Shown: positions 38,747 to 50,036 of the stretch, piece by piece
Position numbering within the stretch: the stretch's first letter is position 1
Layout: each line of letters starts with the position of its first letter
From: Bartonella birtlesii IBS 325
Lineage (GTDB): Bacteria > Pseudomonadota > Alphaproteobacteria > Rhizobiales > Rhizobiaceae
Direction of reading: 5' to 3'
NCBI RefSeq assembly: GCF_000273375.1
Contig: NZ_CM001557.1
Location: 1,311,289 to 1,375,288, forward strand
DNA length: 64,000 nt
Position numbers and translations under genes: made by a program
Notes under the pieces: model-generated
Database searches by the model: none
Seen by the model: the letters and a program-made list of their open reading frames with translations, nothing else
Told to the model about the DNA's origin: nothing

Positions 38747-40231
38747 TTATATCCACCATTTTTCAGGATTAAATATTCCAGCGGCTTGTTCTATAATGTG
38801 TGCTACTTGAAAAATAACTTCTTCAGCAAAAGGTTTACCAATCAATTGCAATCCTAGTGGTAAACCATTTGATGAGAAACCAGCAGGAACAGAGATACCT
38901 GGTAAACCAGCCATATTAACTGGAACAGTAAAAATATCATTGAGATACATCGCTACAGTATCATTTTTAATTCTTTCATCAGCAATGCTGAAAGCCGGTG
39001 TTGGTGTTGCAGGTGTGAGAATAGCATCAACACCAGAAGCAAAACATTGATCAAAATCATATTTTACGAGTGTTCGTACTTTCTGTGCTTTAAGATAATA
39101 GGCCTCATAATAACCTGAGGAGAGAACATAAGTACCAACCAAAATTCGCCTTTTAACTTCATCACCAAAACCCACTGAACGGGTATTTTCATACATTTCA
39201 ATGATATCTTTTCCCGGTTCACGGAGACCAAAACGGACTCCATCATAACGTGCTAAATTAGAAGACGCTTCTGCAGGAGCAACAATATAATAAGCAGGCA
39301 GAGCATATTTTGTATGGGGTAATGAAACATCACATATTTCAGCACCCGCTTCTTTTAGCCAACTCATGCCTTTTTGCCAAAGCTCAATAATTTCAGGAAA
39401 CATTTCTTCCATATGATATTCTTTTGGAATACCAATTTTCATTCCTTTGATTGATTGACCAAGATAACTTTCATAATCTGGAACTGGTAAATTCACGGAA
39501 GTAGAATCTTTTTCATCAAAAGAAGCCATTGATTGAAGTAAGATAGCACAATCGCGAACATCCCGCCCAATAGGTCCTGCTTGATCAAGTGATGAGGCAA
39601 AAGCGATGGTTCCCCACCGTGAGCAACGTCCATAAGTTGGTTTAATCCCCACCGTTCCAGTGAATGCTGCAGGTTGGCGTATTGAACCGCCTGTATCTGT
39701 TGCTGTTGCACCAGCACAAAGCCTTGCTGCAACAGCAGCAGAAGAACCACCTGAAGAACCACCCGGCACAAGCTTTTCATGGGAATCTTTTTTTCTCCAT
39801 GGATTAATAACTGGACCATAATACGATGTCTCATTGGAAGAACCCATAGCAAATTCATCCATATTAAGCTTACCTAACATAACCGCTCCATCTTTCCATA
39901 AATTAGCAGTTACTGTTGATTCATAATGCGGCTTAAAACCATCAAGAATGTGAGAACAAGCTTGAGTGTGAACACCATGTGTCGCAAAAAGATCTTTAAT
40001 TCCCAGTGGAATACCTTCTAAAAGCCCACCCTGCCCTTTCACCAAACGGTTATCTGATTCAACAGCCATTTTTCTTGCTTGTTCTGCTGTTACTGCTACA
40101 TAAGCATTCAAAGTTGGATTAGCCAATTCAATTGCTTTTAAATAAGATTCTGTTAATTCAATTGCCGTGAACTCTTTTTTTACAAGAGAGTTACGAGCTT
40201 GTGCAATTGTGAAGGTTGTTAAATCAGTCAT
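38747..40231 (-). CDS. gatA: glutamyl-tRNA(Gln) amidotransferase subunit A
   Basis: 494 residues from MTDLTTFT (an ATG near 40231; the longer frame overlaps gatC). Amidase signature with the Lys-Ser-Ser triad: the Lys in [30 protein letters not shown], and the [10 protein letters not shown] segment. It converts Glu-tRNA-Gln to Gln-tRNA-Gln within GatCAB, generating the ammonia. gatC lies immediately upstream; gatB is not in the window. Confidence 0.97.
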   Translation of the reverse strand: MTDLTTFTIAQARNSLVKKEFTAIELTESYLKAIELANPTLNAYVAVTAEQARKMAVESDNRLVKGQGGLLEGIPLGIKDLFATHGVHTQACSHILDGFKPHYESTVTANLWKDGAVMLGKLNMDEFAMGSSNETSYYGPVINPWRKKDSHEKLVPGGSSGGSSAAVAARLCAGATATDTGGSIRQPAAFTGTVGIKPTYGRCSRWGTIAFASSLDQAGPIGRDVRDCAILLQSMASFDEKDSTSVNLPVPDYESYLGQSIKGMKIGIPKEYHMEEMFPEIIELWQKGMSWLKEAGAEICDVSLPHTKYALPAYYIVAPAEASSNLARYDGVRFGLREPGKDIIEMYENTRSVGFGDEVKRRILVGTYVLSSGYYEAYYLKAQKVRTLVKYDFDQCFASGVDAILTPATPTPAFSIADERIKNDTVAMYLNDIFTVPVNMAGLPGISVPAGFSSNGLPLGLQLIGKPFAEEVIFQVAHIIEQAAGIFNPEKWWI

Positions 40232-40262
40232 ATTAATTCTCAAGTTTTTAAAATATAAAAAG

Positions 40263-40550
40263 TTACTCGACGACTTTTGAGACAAGAAAAAAATTCTCTT
40301 CTGTAACAGGTGCATTTGCTACGATATCGGTCACTTTATTACCATCTGTGACATGATCTTCACGCATCCGTAAAGTCATTGGTATCACTGAGGTTAATGG
40401 TTCAACACAACCGACATCAACCTCACACAATTGCTCCACAAAACCTAAAATAACATTAAGCTCTTTTGTCATACGTTCAGCTTCATCATCACAGATAGCA
40501 ATACGTGCTAAATGTGCTACCCGCTTGACTGCTTCTTTATCAACAGACAT
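40263..40550 (-). CDS. gatC: glutamyl-tRNA(Gln) amidotransferase subunit C
   Basis: 95 residues: [16 protein letters not shown], an N-terminal helical region, [13 protein letters not shown] and a C-terminal [19 protein letters not shown]. It stabilises the GatA-GatB complex. It forms an operon with gatA 30 bases away. Confidence 0.96.
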   Translation of the reverse strand: MSVDKEAVKRVAHLARIAICDDEAERMTKELNVILGFVEQLCEVDVGCVEPLTSVIPMTLRMREDHVTDGNKVTDIVANAPVTEENFFLVSKVVE

Positions 40551-40685
40551 ATACTATGCCTTTCTGTTTTTTATTTGATCATCTATCGGCTATACAAGGA
40601 TGCGCCTGTAAGCACAAGAATATTGATAACGAAAATAAAATATAACATGGACCTGAAACACGTAAAGACCTAAATTATAAATCTT

Positions 40686-41165
40686 ATGGCTATTATTAAC
40701 ATAAATGAAATTATTACACATCTCTTACCTGGGCAAACAATAGCAGGTTTGGATTTGGGTACAAAGACTATCGGAATTGCAATTTCTGATATGGGACTAA
40801 TTTTTTCAAATCCTCGCCCTGTGTTACAGCGAAAAAAATTTATGGAAGATGCCCATACACTTATAAAAATTTTTGATCGTGAAAATGTTGGCGCTATTAT
40901 CATTGGCTTACCGCTTAACATGAATGGCAGCAGCGGTCCTCGTGCTCAAGCAACCAGAACTTTTGTGAGCAATATGAGAGCACATACAGAAATTCCATTT
41001 ATTTTTTGGGATGAACGCTTATCAACAATTGCTGCTGAACGTTTTCTTCTAGCAATGGACGTATCGCGTACTAAAAGAGCAAAACTCATTGATTCTGCTG
41101 CTGCTGCTTTCATATTGCAAGGCGCTCTTAACAGAATTCAAAGTCTTCATCATATAGAAGGATAA
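40686..41165 (+). CDS. ruvX: Holliday junction resolvase-like RuvX/YqgF
   Basis: 159 residues with an RNase H-like fold: [16 protein letters not shown] at the N-terminus, [19 protein letters not shown] in the middle and [14 protein letters not shown] with the conserved acidic residue. YqgF proteins process the 5' end of pre-16S rRNA in E. coli. Divergent from gatC and convergent with the acyl-CoA dehydrogenase gene, with 16 bases of 3' overlap. Confidence 0.93.
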   Translation: MAIININEIITHLLPGQTIAGLDLGTKTIGIAISDMGLIFSNPRPVLQRKKFMEDAHTLIKIFDRENVGAIIIGLPLNMNGSSGPRAQATRTFVSNMRAHTEIPFIFWDERLSTIAAERFLLAMDVSRTKRAKLIDSAAAAFILQGALNRIQSLHHIEG

Positions 41166-42799
41166 AGGACATTGAGCAAATGTCCGGCATTATATCGCGC
41201 AATAAGCATCCCATAAGAAGATCTCCATTGTCCGCCAAGGCGGCTTTCCATATAGGCATTTGCTACATTTTCTATATCTGTAGAGCGTAATGATGCAGCT
41301 GCAGCCGCATATGCCACTTGTTCAACAAAGAATCTTCCAGCTCCCTCATTTGCTAATGCCATTTCGACAGCAGATTGAATGATCTCTATTGCCCGTGGAC
41401 CTGCTGGACCAATATCAAGAGCAATTTTTTCTAACAATTTATGGAACAATCCTGGTGCTTTTTCAGCGATGAGAATTGCATCCTTAACCAATTGATTAGC
41501 AGAAATATTTCTCACAATTCGTGCAGGGCTATTACATAGCATTTGTGATAATGGATTGTCTTCTACAAAACTCTCAATACCAAGCTGTGCAATAATTTCG
41601 CCAATAATGGGTACCACTAATTGACTTACGTGATAAGCAATAATAGGGGTCATAATTCTTGCAAAAGCAGCTTCAGAACGATCATTAGCAGCATTGTCAA
41701 AAGCCCGTGCTAAACGCAAAACCAACGCTTGTGTGGCAGCAATATCCAGAGCAATATCTGCAAAAATACGCTCCGTTAGCGGTGGCAAAGGCTGATCAGG
41801 CCTTTTTTGCCGAAAAAAATCTATGCCCAATTGAAGTGCAGCCCGTAAAACACCTGCCGATACAACAGATTGATCGAAACGCATCATAGTTTCGATATCC
41901 TTAATGACTTTAGGTCCTTCTCCAATATTTCCCAACAGCCAACCATAACTCCCTTGAAAATCAACAACACCTTCTGGTGTTAAGAATTCTCCAGAACGTT
42001 GCAGTAAATGACGAATTTTTATGGAACCATTTAATGCACCATTTTCCTGTATACGGGGAATTAAAAAGCAACTCAAATGCCCATCTAACTCTGCACTTAC
42101 AAGATATCCATCCACTATAGGATTAACAACATTGGTTTTCACAACATTTAAACGATACAGATCACGCCCCATTTTTTCATCAAAAGAAATTTTCTTAACA
42201 CTAGGAAAATTAAAAGCATATTTTTCTCCTTGTTTAACATCATCAAAAGCACAGGTAATTGAAGCCGCTTTTTTGCTGTGAATAGGTTTTGAAGATAAAT
42301 CATATTGACGTGATAAGAGTACATTTTGCCATTTTTTGAAAAGCTCAACATCACTAATTAAGACTGCAATAGCTGCACTTGCTATAATAACCTCATTTAA
42401 ATGCCCTGTTTCTAAACTAGCAGATAAAGCTAAACGAATAGCACGTGCTTGATAACGTACTCCACTTTCTGAGGTAGAATTTTCCCAAAGCGAAGTGACC
42501 AAACCTGCTTGTCTAGAATATTGTTGAAGAGCCTGATAAGAAGAATGTATCTCTAGTTTTTCTGCCTGTTGCCCCCATTCGTCATTATAGCGCAAGAGTG
42601 GTTGGTAACGATTCGCCAGACAGGAAAGCTCCCACGCTTCACGACTTGCTACAAAATCTCCTACTTCTTCAAAACTTGTTAATAAAAATTTAGGCAAAGT
42701 AGAAGCAATACGAAACATAAGCGTATCACTGAGAAACGCATTTTTTCGGCGAACATTTTGCGCAAAGACAGCACTCATAGGCATATTCCTATTATTCAA
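41150..42799 (-). CDS. AidB-like acyl-CoA dehydrogenase
   Basis: 549 residues, long for a simple acyl-CoA dehydrogenase and matching the AidB type. It has the four-helix C-terminal region with [20 protein letters not shown] and [17 protein letters not shown], and a FAD/substrate beta-domain around [15 protein letters not shown]. AidB proteins are flavoproteins of the adaptive response to alkylation; that role here is by homology only, since I cannot confirm DNA-binding residues. No other fatty-acid oxidation gene is adjacent. The first 6 to 8 residues may be translated from the ATG at 42781. Confidence 0.85.
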   Translation of the reverse strand: MNNRNMPMSAVFAQNVRRKNAFLSDTLMFRIASTLPKFLLTSFEEVGDFVASREAWELSCLANRYQPLLRYNDEWGQQAEKLEIHSSYQALQQYSRQAGLVTSLWENSTSESGVRYQARAIRLALSASLETGHLNEVIIASAAIAVLISDVELFKKWQNVLLSRQYDLSSKPIHSKKAASITCAFDDVKQGEKYAFNFPSVKKISFDEKMGRDLYRLNVVKTNVVNPIVDGYLVSAELDGHLSCFLIPRIQENGALNGSIKIRHLLQRSGEFLTPEGVVDFQGSYGWLLGNIGEGPKVIKDIETMMRFDQSVVSAGVLRAALQLGIDFFRQKRPDQPLPPLTERIFADIALDIAATQALVLRLARAFDNAANDRSEAAFARIMTPIIAYHVSQLVVPIIGEIIAQLGIESFVEDNPLSQMLCNSPARIVRNISANQLVKDAILIAEKAPGLFHKLLEKIALDIGPAGPRAIEIIQSAVEMALANEGAGRFFVEQVAYAAAAASLRSTDIENVANAYMESRLGGQWRSSYGMLIARYNAGHLLNVLYPSI

Positions 42800-42907
42800 A
42801 AATCATTCATAACATAGACTATTTGTCGTTTTGCAGTTAAAAAAACATTTATTATATCCAAACAAATGCTTGTTTAATCTGTTTAGAGAGAGATAAAAAA
42901 GAATGCT

Positions 42908-43872
42908 ATGACTCAAAACTCTTTTTTCCCCTTTTTCCCCACCAACATCTTTTAGGCATTAAAGGATTAAGTGTACAAGACCTTATCATACTACTTGATC
43001 GTGCAGATGCGTATGTTACCCTTTCTAAAAAAATTGATAAAACAAAATCTCTGTTATTTGGGTGTACCCAAATTAATCTCTTCTTTGAAGCTTCTACGCG
43101 AACACAATCTTCCTTCGAATTAGCCGGAAAACGGTTAGGAGCAGATGTGATAAGTATAGCCATTGGCAATTCATCTGTAAAAAAAGGAGAAACATTGATT
43201 GACACAGCTACAACTCTCAATGCAATGAAACCAGATATACTCGTCATTCGCCATAGTAGTGCGGGAGCAGCCGCTTTGTTGGCACAAAAAGTGAATTGTT
43301 GTGTTATTAATGCAGGTGATGGTGCCCATGAGCATCCAACACAGGCTTTATTAGATGCTTTGACCATAAAAAAAACAAAAGGCCATATTGAAGGATTAAC
43401 CGTTGCAATTTGTGGAGATATTTTACACTCACGTGTTGCGCGCTCCAATATCCTCAGTCTCAATGCTTTGGGAGCTCGGGTTCGTGCTATCGCTCCTTCA
43501 ACACTCTTACCCACAGGAATCGCTGATATGAGCGTTGAGGTTTTTAACACAATGAAAGAAGGCCTTAAAGGTGCCGATGTCATTATGATGCTACGCTTAC
43601 AACATGAACGTATGACAGGTTCCTTTATTCCCTCCATTCGTGAATATTTTCATTATTTTGGCTTACATAAAGAAAATTTAGCCTATGCTAAAAATGATTG
43701 CATTATTCTGCATCCTGGTCCAATAAACCGTGGTGTAGAGATCGCATCTGATATAGCAGATGGACCACAAAGTATGATTCATACACAAGTAGAAATGGGA
43801 ATTGCTGTGCGTATGGCTGTCATGGAAGCTTTATTGGATTCACGCCTTCAGCCAAGTGGAGATAAAATATGA
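42908..43872 (+). CDS. pyrB: aspartate carbamoyltransferase PyrB, frameshifted
   Basis: Catalytic ATCase for pyrimidine synthesis. The C-terminal 241 residues form an open frame from ATG 43147, but coding clearly continues upstream: [20 protein letters not shown] is the family's STRT phosphate-binding site, and [13 protein letters not shown] the N-terminus. This part is separated by a frame change near the T5/C4 runs at 42932-42940; one extra C gives [20 protein letters not shown] and a 321-residue enzyme. Downstream motifs [12 protein letters not shown] and [12 protein letters not shown] are normal. Immediately followed by the pyrC-like gene, overlapping its start. Confidence 0.92.
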
Positions 43873-45176
43873 CAAAGCCAATTGTCTTTCAAAACGCCCG
43901 CATTATTGATCCTTCACGCACAATCGACGAAATTGGCACAGTTATTGTTGAAAATGGACTAATTACAGCTGCTGGAAAAGAAGCCTTGAATCAGGGAATT
44001 CCAGATGGGGCAGAGATTATTAACGCACAAAATAAAGCAATTCTACCCGGACTTGTTGATGCTCGCGTTTTTGTTGGAGAACCAGGAAATGAACGCCTTG
44101 AAACAATTGCATCAGCAAGCCAATCAGCAGCAGCAGGTGGTATTACTTCCTTCCTTATGATGCCAGACACAAACCCAATTATTGATAACGTAGCACTTGT
44201 TAAATTCATTACACATATAGCTGAGAAAATGTCATCGGTTAATGTCTATCCTGTTGCTGCAATAACTCAGAGTTTTAACGGACAAGAAATAACTGAATTT
44301 GGTTTGTTAAAAGATGCAGGAGCAGTTGCTTTTAGTGAAGGGAAAAAAACACTTCAAAATTCATCTGTTATGCGTCGTGCAATGACTTACGCACGTGACT
44401 TCGATGTTCCATTGATGCACGAAACGCAAGATAAGGACCTTACAGGAAAAGGTGTTATCAATGAAGGTCTACTAGCGAATTGGCTTGGTCTTTCTGGCAT
44501 TCCTCGCGAAGCAGAAGTCATCCCACTTGAAAGAGATTTGCGCTTAGCCGCATTAACAAAAACACGCTATCATGCTGCACAAATATCGACAAAACTATCT
44601 GCCGATGCACTTCGTTTAGGAAAGCAACAAAATGAGAAGATTTCAGCCGGCGTATCTATTAATCACTTGTCTCTTAATGAAAATGATATTGGTGAATATC
44701 GTACTGCTTTCCGTCTTATGCCCCCGCTACGTACAGAAGAAGATCGTATAGCGATGATTGAAGCAATAAAAGATGGAACAGTCGATATTATCGTCTCTTC
44801 CCATGATCCCCAGAGTATTGACAAAAAACGTTTACCATTTAACGATGCGGCCGCAGGCGCCATTGGTATGGAAACCTTATTGAGTGCCGCTTTACGCCTT
44901 TACCATGATGAAAGTATATCCCTTCTACGATTAACGGAACTTTTATCAACCACACCTGCAAAACTCTTTGGACTTAATGCAGGAACACTCAAAAAAGGTG
45001 TTCATGCAGACCTTATTTTGGTTGATCTTGAGGAGCCATGGGTCGTTTCTACAGAGAGGCTGTATTCACGCTCAAAAAATACACCTTTTGAGAATGCACG
45101 CTTCCAAGGACGTGTTGTTCAAACTTTTGTTAAAGGACAATCAATTTTTAAACGTCATGAGATTGTTGATGAATAA
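43869..45176 (+). CDS. dihydroorotase-like protein, probably non-catalytic (PyrC')
   Basis: 435 residues of amidohydrolase fold. Compared with active type I dihydroorotases, the metal-binding HxH of the GL-x-D-x-H-x-H stretch is absent: the sequence reads [15 protein letters not shown], and the later DHAP motif reads SSHDPQS. A genuine PyrC should therefore be elsewhere. Non-catalytic PyrC' partners of PyrB are known in several proteobacteria, where they help assemble or stabilise the ATCase. It overlaps pyrB by four bases. Confidence 0.88.
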   Translation: MTKPIVFQNARIIDPSRTIDEIGTVIVENGLITAAGKEALNQGIPDGAEIINAQNKAILPGLVDARVFVGEPGNERLETIASASQSAAAGGITSFLMMPDTNPIIDNVALVKFITHIAEKMSSVNVYPVAAITQSFNGQEITEFGLLKDAGAVAFSEGKKTLQNSSVMRRAMTYARDFDVPLMHETQDKDLTGKGVINEGLLANWLGLSGIPREAEVIPLERDLRLAALTKTRYHAAQISTKLSADALRLGKQQNEKISAGVSINHLSLNENDIGEYRTAFRLMPPLRTEEDRIAMIEAIKDGTVDIIVSSHDPQSIDKKRLPFNDAAAGAIGMETLLSAALRLYHDESISLLRLTELLSTTPAKLFGLNAGTLKKGVHADLILVDLEEPWVVSTERLYSRSKNTPFENARFQGRVVQTFVKGQSIFKRHEIVDE

Positions 45177-45804
45177 AATAGAAATGCTTTTTCAGTTCAC
45201 TCCATGGTTTATCTTTCTGATATCCTATTTCATTGGTTCTATTCCATTTGGTCTTATTTTTATGCGAATGGCCAAGCTTGGTGATATAAGGAAAATCGGT
45301 TCTGGAAATATTGGAGCTACAAATGTTTTACGAACAGGAAATAAAAAAGTTGCTGCTCTCACGCTTCTTTGTGATATGTTGAAAGGAACCATTGTTATTC
45401 TTGTTATAAAATTTTTAAATAATCCAATAGAAAATGATGTTGTTATTTTTCTTACTGGTTTTTTTGCTTTTTTGGGGCATCTTTTCCCTGTTTGGCTTAG
45501 ATTTAAAGGTGGTAAAGGCGTTGCTACTTATCTAGGAGTTTGTTTAGGAATTTATTGGCCAGCGGCAATTGTTTTCATTATTGTATGGATAGTATTTTTT
45601 TTTCTCACACGTTATTCTTCATTATCTGCACTTATGGCTGTTATTATTACTCCAGTATTTGGTTATTTTTCTTATCCTTCTCTCTATGCGAATTGTATGT
45701 TGATTGCAATGAGCATATTGGTGATTATAAAACATCATACAAATATCACTAGATTGTTCGCTGGGAAAGAAAGCAAGATTGGTATGAAAAACAAGAATGA
45801 ATAA
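45169..45804 (+). CDS. plsY: glycerol-3-phosphate acyltransferase PlsY
   Basis: 211 residues from the ATG at 45169, which overlaps the pyrC' stop; an open frame further upstream lies inside pyrC' and is not the gene. PlsY is a multi-pass membrane enzyme that acylates glycerol-3-phosphate with acyl-phosphate. Conserved motifs are [24 protein letters not shown], the [20 protein letters not shown] stretch and, near the C-terminus, [16 protein letters not shown]. Confidence 0.95.
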   Translation: MNKIEMLFQFTPWFIFLISYFIGSIPFGLIFMRMAKLGDIRKIGSGNIGATNVLRTGNKKVAALTLLCDMLKGTIVILVIKFLNNPIENDVVIFLTGFFAFLGHLFPVWLRFKGGKGVATYLGVCLGIYWPAAIVFIIVWIVFFFLTRYSSLSALMAVIITPVFGYFSYPSLYANCMLIAMSILVIIKHHTNITRLFAGKESKIGMKNKNE

Positions 45805-46999
45805 AGGAATTCTACTCACTGACCGTCAACGTCTAAATTGGTTGCGGTTGTTACGCAGTGAAAATATCGGAGCAGTAAGTTTTCGTAATCTCATTGATCA
45901 TTATAAAACAGCAGAAAATGCTCTAATAGCACTTCCTGAGCTTAGTAAAAAAGGTGGTCTTTCTACATCTATTCGAATCACAACGATAGAAGATGCAGAA
46001 AAAGAAATGGAAGCAGCTGAAAGATTAGGTATTCGGTTTATAGGTGTAGGAGAGCCAGATTATCCAGCCTTTCTTAAAGTGATGGAAGCATCACCCCCTC
46101 TTATTGCTGTAAAAGGCAATATTTCGGTTTTTAAGAAACCTTCTGTTGGAATTGTTGGATCTCGAAATGCCTCAGCAGCCGGCAAAAAGCTCACCGCTCA
46201 ATTTGCACATTTTCTTGGAAATGCTGGCTTTACAACAATTTCTGGATTAGCGCGTGGCATTGATAGTATTGCACATCAAGCAAGTCTATTAACAGGCACA
46301 GTTGCAGTAATGGCTGGTGGGATTGATCACATCTATCCTCCTGAAAACAAAAAGTTACACGAAGATATTGTTGCTAATGGTGGAGTAATTATTAGTGAAA
46401 TGCCTATTGCTTGGAAACCACGCGCCATTGATTTTCCAAGAAGAAATCGTATTATTGCAGGTCTATCACTCGGACTGTTAGTTGTAGAAGCTGCATTGCG
46501 ATCAGGGTCTTTAATTACCGCACGCCAAGCTGCTGAAATGGGACGTTTGACTTTTGCCATTCCTGGTTCTCCACTTGATCCAAGATCTGTTGGTACAAAC
46601 AACCTTATCAAGGATGGGGCGCAACTTACCACCCATCCTTCCGATATCATAGAAACGCTTGCACCATTAACAACACCATCCCCAAATTCTCAACTCAACT
46701 TTTTTGAAGAAGGAGAAGCAGTCTCCTTACAATTTGAAAAAAGCAAGTTTTATGAATCTGATGCAAAAGACAACAATCCTTCTTCTCTTGAAAATGACGC
46801 AGAACGTGCGGCTGTTCTTTCCGTCCTTTCAATAACACCAATTGACTTAGATACACTAAGTACCCATTCAGGCGTTCCACTCCCAAACCTCTACCTCTTA
46901 CTGGTGGAGCTTGAGCTTGCTGGAAAGCTTATTCGACACTCTGGTGGTTATGTGTCATTGTCGAATTTTGATCTTCTCCAAGAGTCTCAGCACTATTAA
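45797..46999 (+). CDS. dprA: DNA-processing protein DprA
   Basis: 400 residues. The Rossmann-like DNA-binding fold has [42 protein letters not shown] and [19 protein letters not shown]; the C-terminus ends in a winged-helix-like segment. DprA loads RecA onto incoming single-stranded DNA in natural transformation. It overlaps plsY by eight bases. Presence alone does not show competence. Confidence 0.95.
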   Translation: MNKGILLTDRQRLNWLRLLRSENIGAVSFRNLIDHYKTAENALIALPELSKKGGLSTSIRITTIEDAEKEMEAAERLGIRFIGVGEPDYPAFLKVMEASPPLIAVKGNISVFKKPSVGIVGSRNASAAGKKLTAQFAHFLGNAGFTTISGLARGIDSIAHQASLLTGTVAVMAGGIDHIYPPENKKLHEDIVANGGVIISEMPIAWKPRAIDFPRRNRIIAGLSLGLLVVEAALRSGSLITARQAAEMGRLTFAIPGSPLDPRSVGTNNLIKDGAQLTTHPSDIIETLAPLTTPSPNSQLNFFEEGEAVSLQFEKSKFYESDAKDNNPSSLENDAERAAVLSVLSITPIDLDTLSTHSGVPLPNLYLLLVELELAGKLIRHSGGYVSLSNFDLLQESQHY

Positions 47000-47135
47000 T
47001 AATGCTTTGCCCCTCTTTGGCGACCATATCCAAAAGCAGTGCTAAAAGCGGACTGTGCGCTTGACGAGCCATTTGATTCATTTGTTTTGACATATCTGTA
47101 ATATATTGGATAACTTTTAAGTGATTTATAAACAT
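46929..47135 (-). CDS. possible 68-residue small protein
   Basis: A minus-strand ORF overlapping the last 71 bases of dprA. Its core MSKQMNQMARQAHSPLLALLLDMVAKEGQ looks like a genuine short helical protein and resembles small conserved alphaproteobacterial proteins of unknown function encoded next to dprA. The overlap part is antisense to dprA. I cannot exclude a chance ORF. Confidence 0.45.
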   Translation of the reverse strand: MFINHLKVIQYITDMSKQMNQMARQAHSPLLALLLDMVAKEGQSIINSAETLGEDQNSTMTHNHQSVE

Positions 47136-47400
47136 AATCCTCTATCCTTGAGCATTTCCCCTCCTACTTCTCAACAGATGTTCTCTTAGTATTCTGCCAT
47201 ATGTTTTGTGTTAACAGTGGAAAAATAAATCGTGCAACTCCATATAGGGTGTATTTAAATAATAACAATTACAAGTTGTACAATATTAATGTTTTTTGTA
47301 TGACAAATGTTTTTTTATGTGCTCTTGATCAATTGTCGTTGGCTATTCGTATGAAAGAGAGTTATAAAAAAGTCTTTTATTTTAACATTCGGGTAAAATT
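47136..47400. other. intergenic upstream of topA
   Basis: 265 bases that should hold the topA promoter; a plus-strand ORF through here lacks any family resemblance and is not called. Nothing else is recognised. Confidence 0.5.
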
Positions 47401-49989
47401 ATGGATATTGTTATCGTTGAATCTCCAGCAAAAGCAAAAACAATCAATAAATATCTCGGATCTCAATACAAAGTAGTCGCATCATTTGGACATGTTCGTG
47501 ATTTACCCGCAAAAGATGGTTCTGTTCTACCTGATCAAGATTTTTCTATGAAATGGGATATAGATTCTGCTGCTACTAAACGTTTGAATGAAATAGCAAA
47601 AGCAGTCAAAGAAGCCGATAGCCTCATCTTAGCAACGGACCCTGATCGTGAAGGGGAAGCTATTTCTTGGCACATTCTGGATATTCTTCGTCAAAAAAAA
47701 GTTTTAAAAGATAAACCTGTAAAACGCGTTGTGTTCAATGCCATCACCAAAAAATCTGTGCTTGATGCTATGAACAATCCACGTGATATTGATACATCAC
47801 TTGTAGATGCCTACCTTGCACGTCGTGCTCTTGATTATCTTGTAGGTTTTACACTCTCACCTGTTTTATGGCGTAAACTTCCCGGTGCACGTTCAGCTGG
47901 TCGTGTTCAATCCGTTGCTTTACGTATTATTTGTGACCGTGAATCAGAAATAGAGCATTTTGTCAAAGAAGATTATTGGTCCATTACAACAAACTTAAAA
48001 ACCATCCGAAATGATAGTTTTCAAGCAAGATTAACAATGTTTAATCAAAAAAAGATTGGTAAACTCGACATTCAATCTCAAGAGCAAGCAGATCAAATTC
48101 GCCTTATATTGGAGGAAGCAAAATATCGTATACTTAGTGTTGAAGCAAAACCCACAAAGAGAAATCCTTCTCCTCCGTTTACAACATCCACTTTACAGCA
48201 AGCAGCTTCTTCAAAGCTAGGATTTTCAGCCTCTCGCACCATGCAAACTGCTCAAAAACTCTATGAAGGTATTGAAATTAATGGTGAAATGGCTGGACTT
48301 ATTACCTATATGCGTACCGATGGTGTGCAAATAGCACCGGAAGCAATTGATTCAGCACGAAAAGTCATTCATGAATCCTTTGGTAGTGACTATGTTCCTG
48401 AAAAACCGCGCTTTTATTCAACAAAAGCAAAGAATGCACAGGAAGCACATGAAGCTATACGCCCAACAGATTTTCAACGTATTCCCAGTCAAGTACGGAA
48501 TTTTCTCGATGGTGATCAAGCAAAGCTTTATGAACTGATATGGAAGCGCGCTATTGCCAGCCAAATGCGTTCTGCTGAAATTGAACGCACAACTGTTGAA
48601 ATTGAAGCACAGCAAGAGAAAAATCGTGCCAATCTACGTGCAACAGGTTCTGTTATTCGTTTTGATGGCTTTATTTCTGTCTATACTGACCAAAGAGAAG
48701 AGGAAAACAATGAGGAAAATGAAACAACACGTTTGCCAAAAGTAAATTCTGGTGAAACGCTTACAAAAGAAAAAGTTGAATCTATACAACATACCACAGA
48801 GCCACCTCCCCGTTATTCTGAAGCTTCCTTAATTAAAAAGCTTGAAGAATTAGGAATTGGGCGTCCTTCAACTTATGCATCGACATTGGCTACACTTTGC
48901 GATCGTGGATATATTGTAATTGATAAACGAAAGCTTATTCCTGATGCTAAAGGACGTATTGTTACAGCCTTTCTTGAAAATTTTTTTAATCGCTATGTAG
49001 AATATGGTTTCACAGCTGATCTTGAGGAAAAGCTGGATCTTATATCGGATGGAAAACTTTTTTGGAAAGATGTAATGCGCGATTTTTGGGATGGGTTTAA
49101 CGCATCTATTACCAATACCAAAGAACTACGTATCACCAATGTCCTTGACGTTTTAAACGTGACATTAGCGCCTCTCGCTTTCCCTGTACGTGAAGATGGA
49201 AGTGATATCCGCTCTTGTCCTCTCTGTACAAACGGTCGATTGTCCTTAAAACTTGGGCGTTATGGTGCATTTGTTGGCTGTTCTAATTATCCCGAATGCA
49301 AATACACACACCAACTTGGAACAGATACAGGAGAAGAGAATGAAGCCATGCGTAATGATGAACCTGTTATACTTGGTGTCGACCCTAAAACAGGAAAAGA
49401 GATCTCTCTTCGCAATGGTCGTTTTGGCCCCTATATTCAACTTGGTGAAAGCAAAGAAGTGAAGCGTGCAGGACTACCAAAGGAGTGGCAAACAGCAAAT
49501 ATAACTCTTGATAAAGCTTTGGCCTTACTATCACTTCCCCGTGAAATTGGAACACATCCTGAAACAGGTAAAATAATTACAGCCACAATTGGACGTTATG
49601 GTCCTTACCTTAGTCATGATAGCAAATCAGCCCCCCTTCTTCATGCAGATGAAGTTTTTGATATTGGCATCAATCGTGCTGTTACAGTGCTTGCCGAAAA
49701 ACAAGAAAATAAAAAAACGCGAAACAGAACAGCATCCGCAACCCTTGCAACATTAGGAGATCACCCAGATGGAGGAACTGTAACTATACGCGATGGGCGT
49801 TATGGTCCGTATGTTAATTGGGGTAAAATTAATGCAACATTGCCAAAAGATAAAGAACCAATTAGTGTAACACTTTCAGAAGCATTAGAACTTATATCGG
49901 CTAAAGCATCTAGTAAAAAAATAACCGGTAAAGCTTCCAGTAAAAAAGTGACCACCAAAAGAGCTCCTTCCAAAAGAAAAGAAACATAA
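47401..49989 (+). CDS. topA: DNA topoisomerase I
   Basis: 862 residues of type IA topoisomerase. TOPRIM VIVESPAKAKTI at the start, DPDREGEAISWHI acidic triad, RAGRVQSVAL-type PGARSAGRVQSVALR, and the active tyrosine in GLITYMRTDG (about residue 303). One four-cysteine zinc ribbon (CPLCTNGRL...CSNYPECKY) near residue 610 is followed by three repeated TopA C-terminal modules (each with NGRFGPYIQ-, IGRYGPYL- or DGRYGPYV-type core) and a basic tail. Relaxes negative supercoils. Usual length for the group. Confidence 0.97.
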   Translation: MDIVIVESPAKAKTINKYLGSQYKVVASFGHVRDLPAKDGSVLPDQDFSMKWDIDSAATKRLNEIAKAVKEADSLILATDPDREGEAISWHILDILRQKKVLKDKPVKRVVFNAITKKSVLDAMNNPRDIDTSLVDAYLARRALDYLVGFTLSPVLWRKLPGARSAGRVQSVALRIICDRESEIEHFVKEDYWSITTNLKTIRNDSFQARLTMFNQKKIGKLDIQSQEQADQIRLILEEAKYRILSVEAKPTKRNPSPPFTTSTLQQAASSKLGFSASRTMQTAQKLYEGIEINGEMAGLITYMRTDGVQIAPEAIDSARKVIHESFGSDYVPEKPRFYSTKAKNAQEAHEAIRPTDFQRIPSQVRNFLDGDQAKLYELIWKRAIASQMRSAEIERTTVEIEAQQEKNRANLRATGSVIRFDGFISVYTDQREEENNEENETTRLPKVNSGETLTKEKVESIQHTTEPPPRYSEASLIKKLEELGIGRPSTYASTLATLCDRGYIVIDKRKLIPDAKGRIVTAFLENFFNRYVEYGFTADLEEKLDLISDGKLFWKDVMRDFWDGFNASITNTKELRITNVLDVLNVTLAPLAFPVREDGSDIRSCPLCTNGRLSLKLGRYGAFVGCSNYPECKYTHQLGTDTGEENEAMRNDEPVILGVDPKTGKEISLRNGRFGPYIQLGESKEVKRAGLPKEWQTANITLDKALALLSLPREIGTHPETGKIITATIGRYGPYLSHDSKSAPLLHADEVFDIGINRAVTVLAEKQENKKTRNRTASATLATLGDHPDGGTVTIRDGRYGPYVNWGKINATLPKDKEPISVTLSEALELISAKASSKKITGKASSKKVTTKRAPSKRKET

Positions 49990-50036
49990 ATTTTGGCTAA
50001 AGATGAAAAAAAACAAAATATTTCCAATCAGTGAAT

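Noticed and set aside
44968..45168. Longer N-terminus for PlsY
   Set aside because: The upstream part of the open frame lies entirely within the pyrC' gene; the ATG at 45169 gives the conserved PlsY N-terminus.
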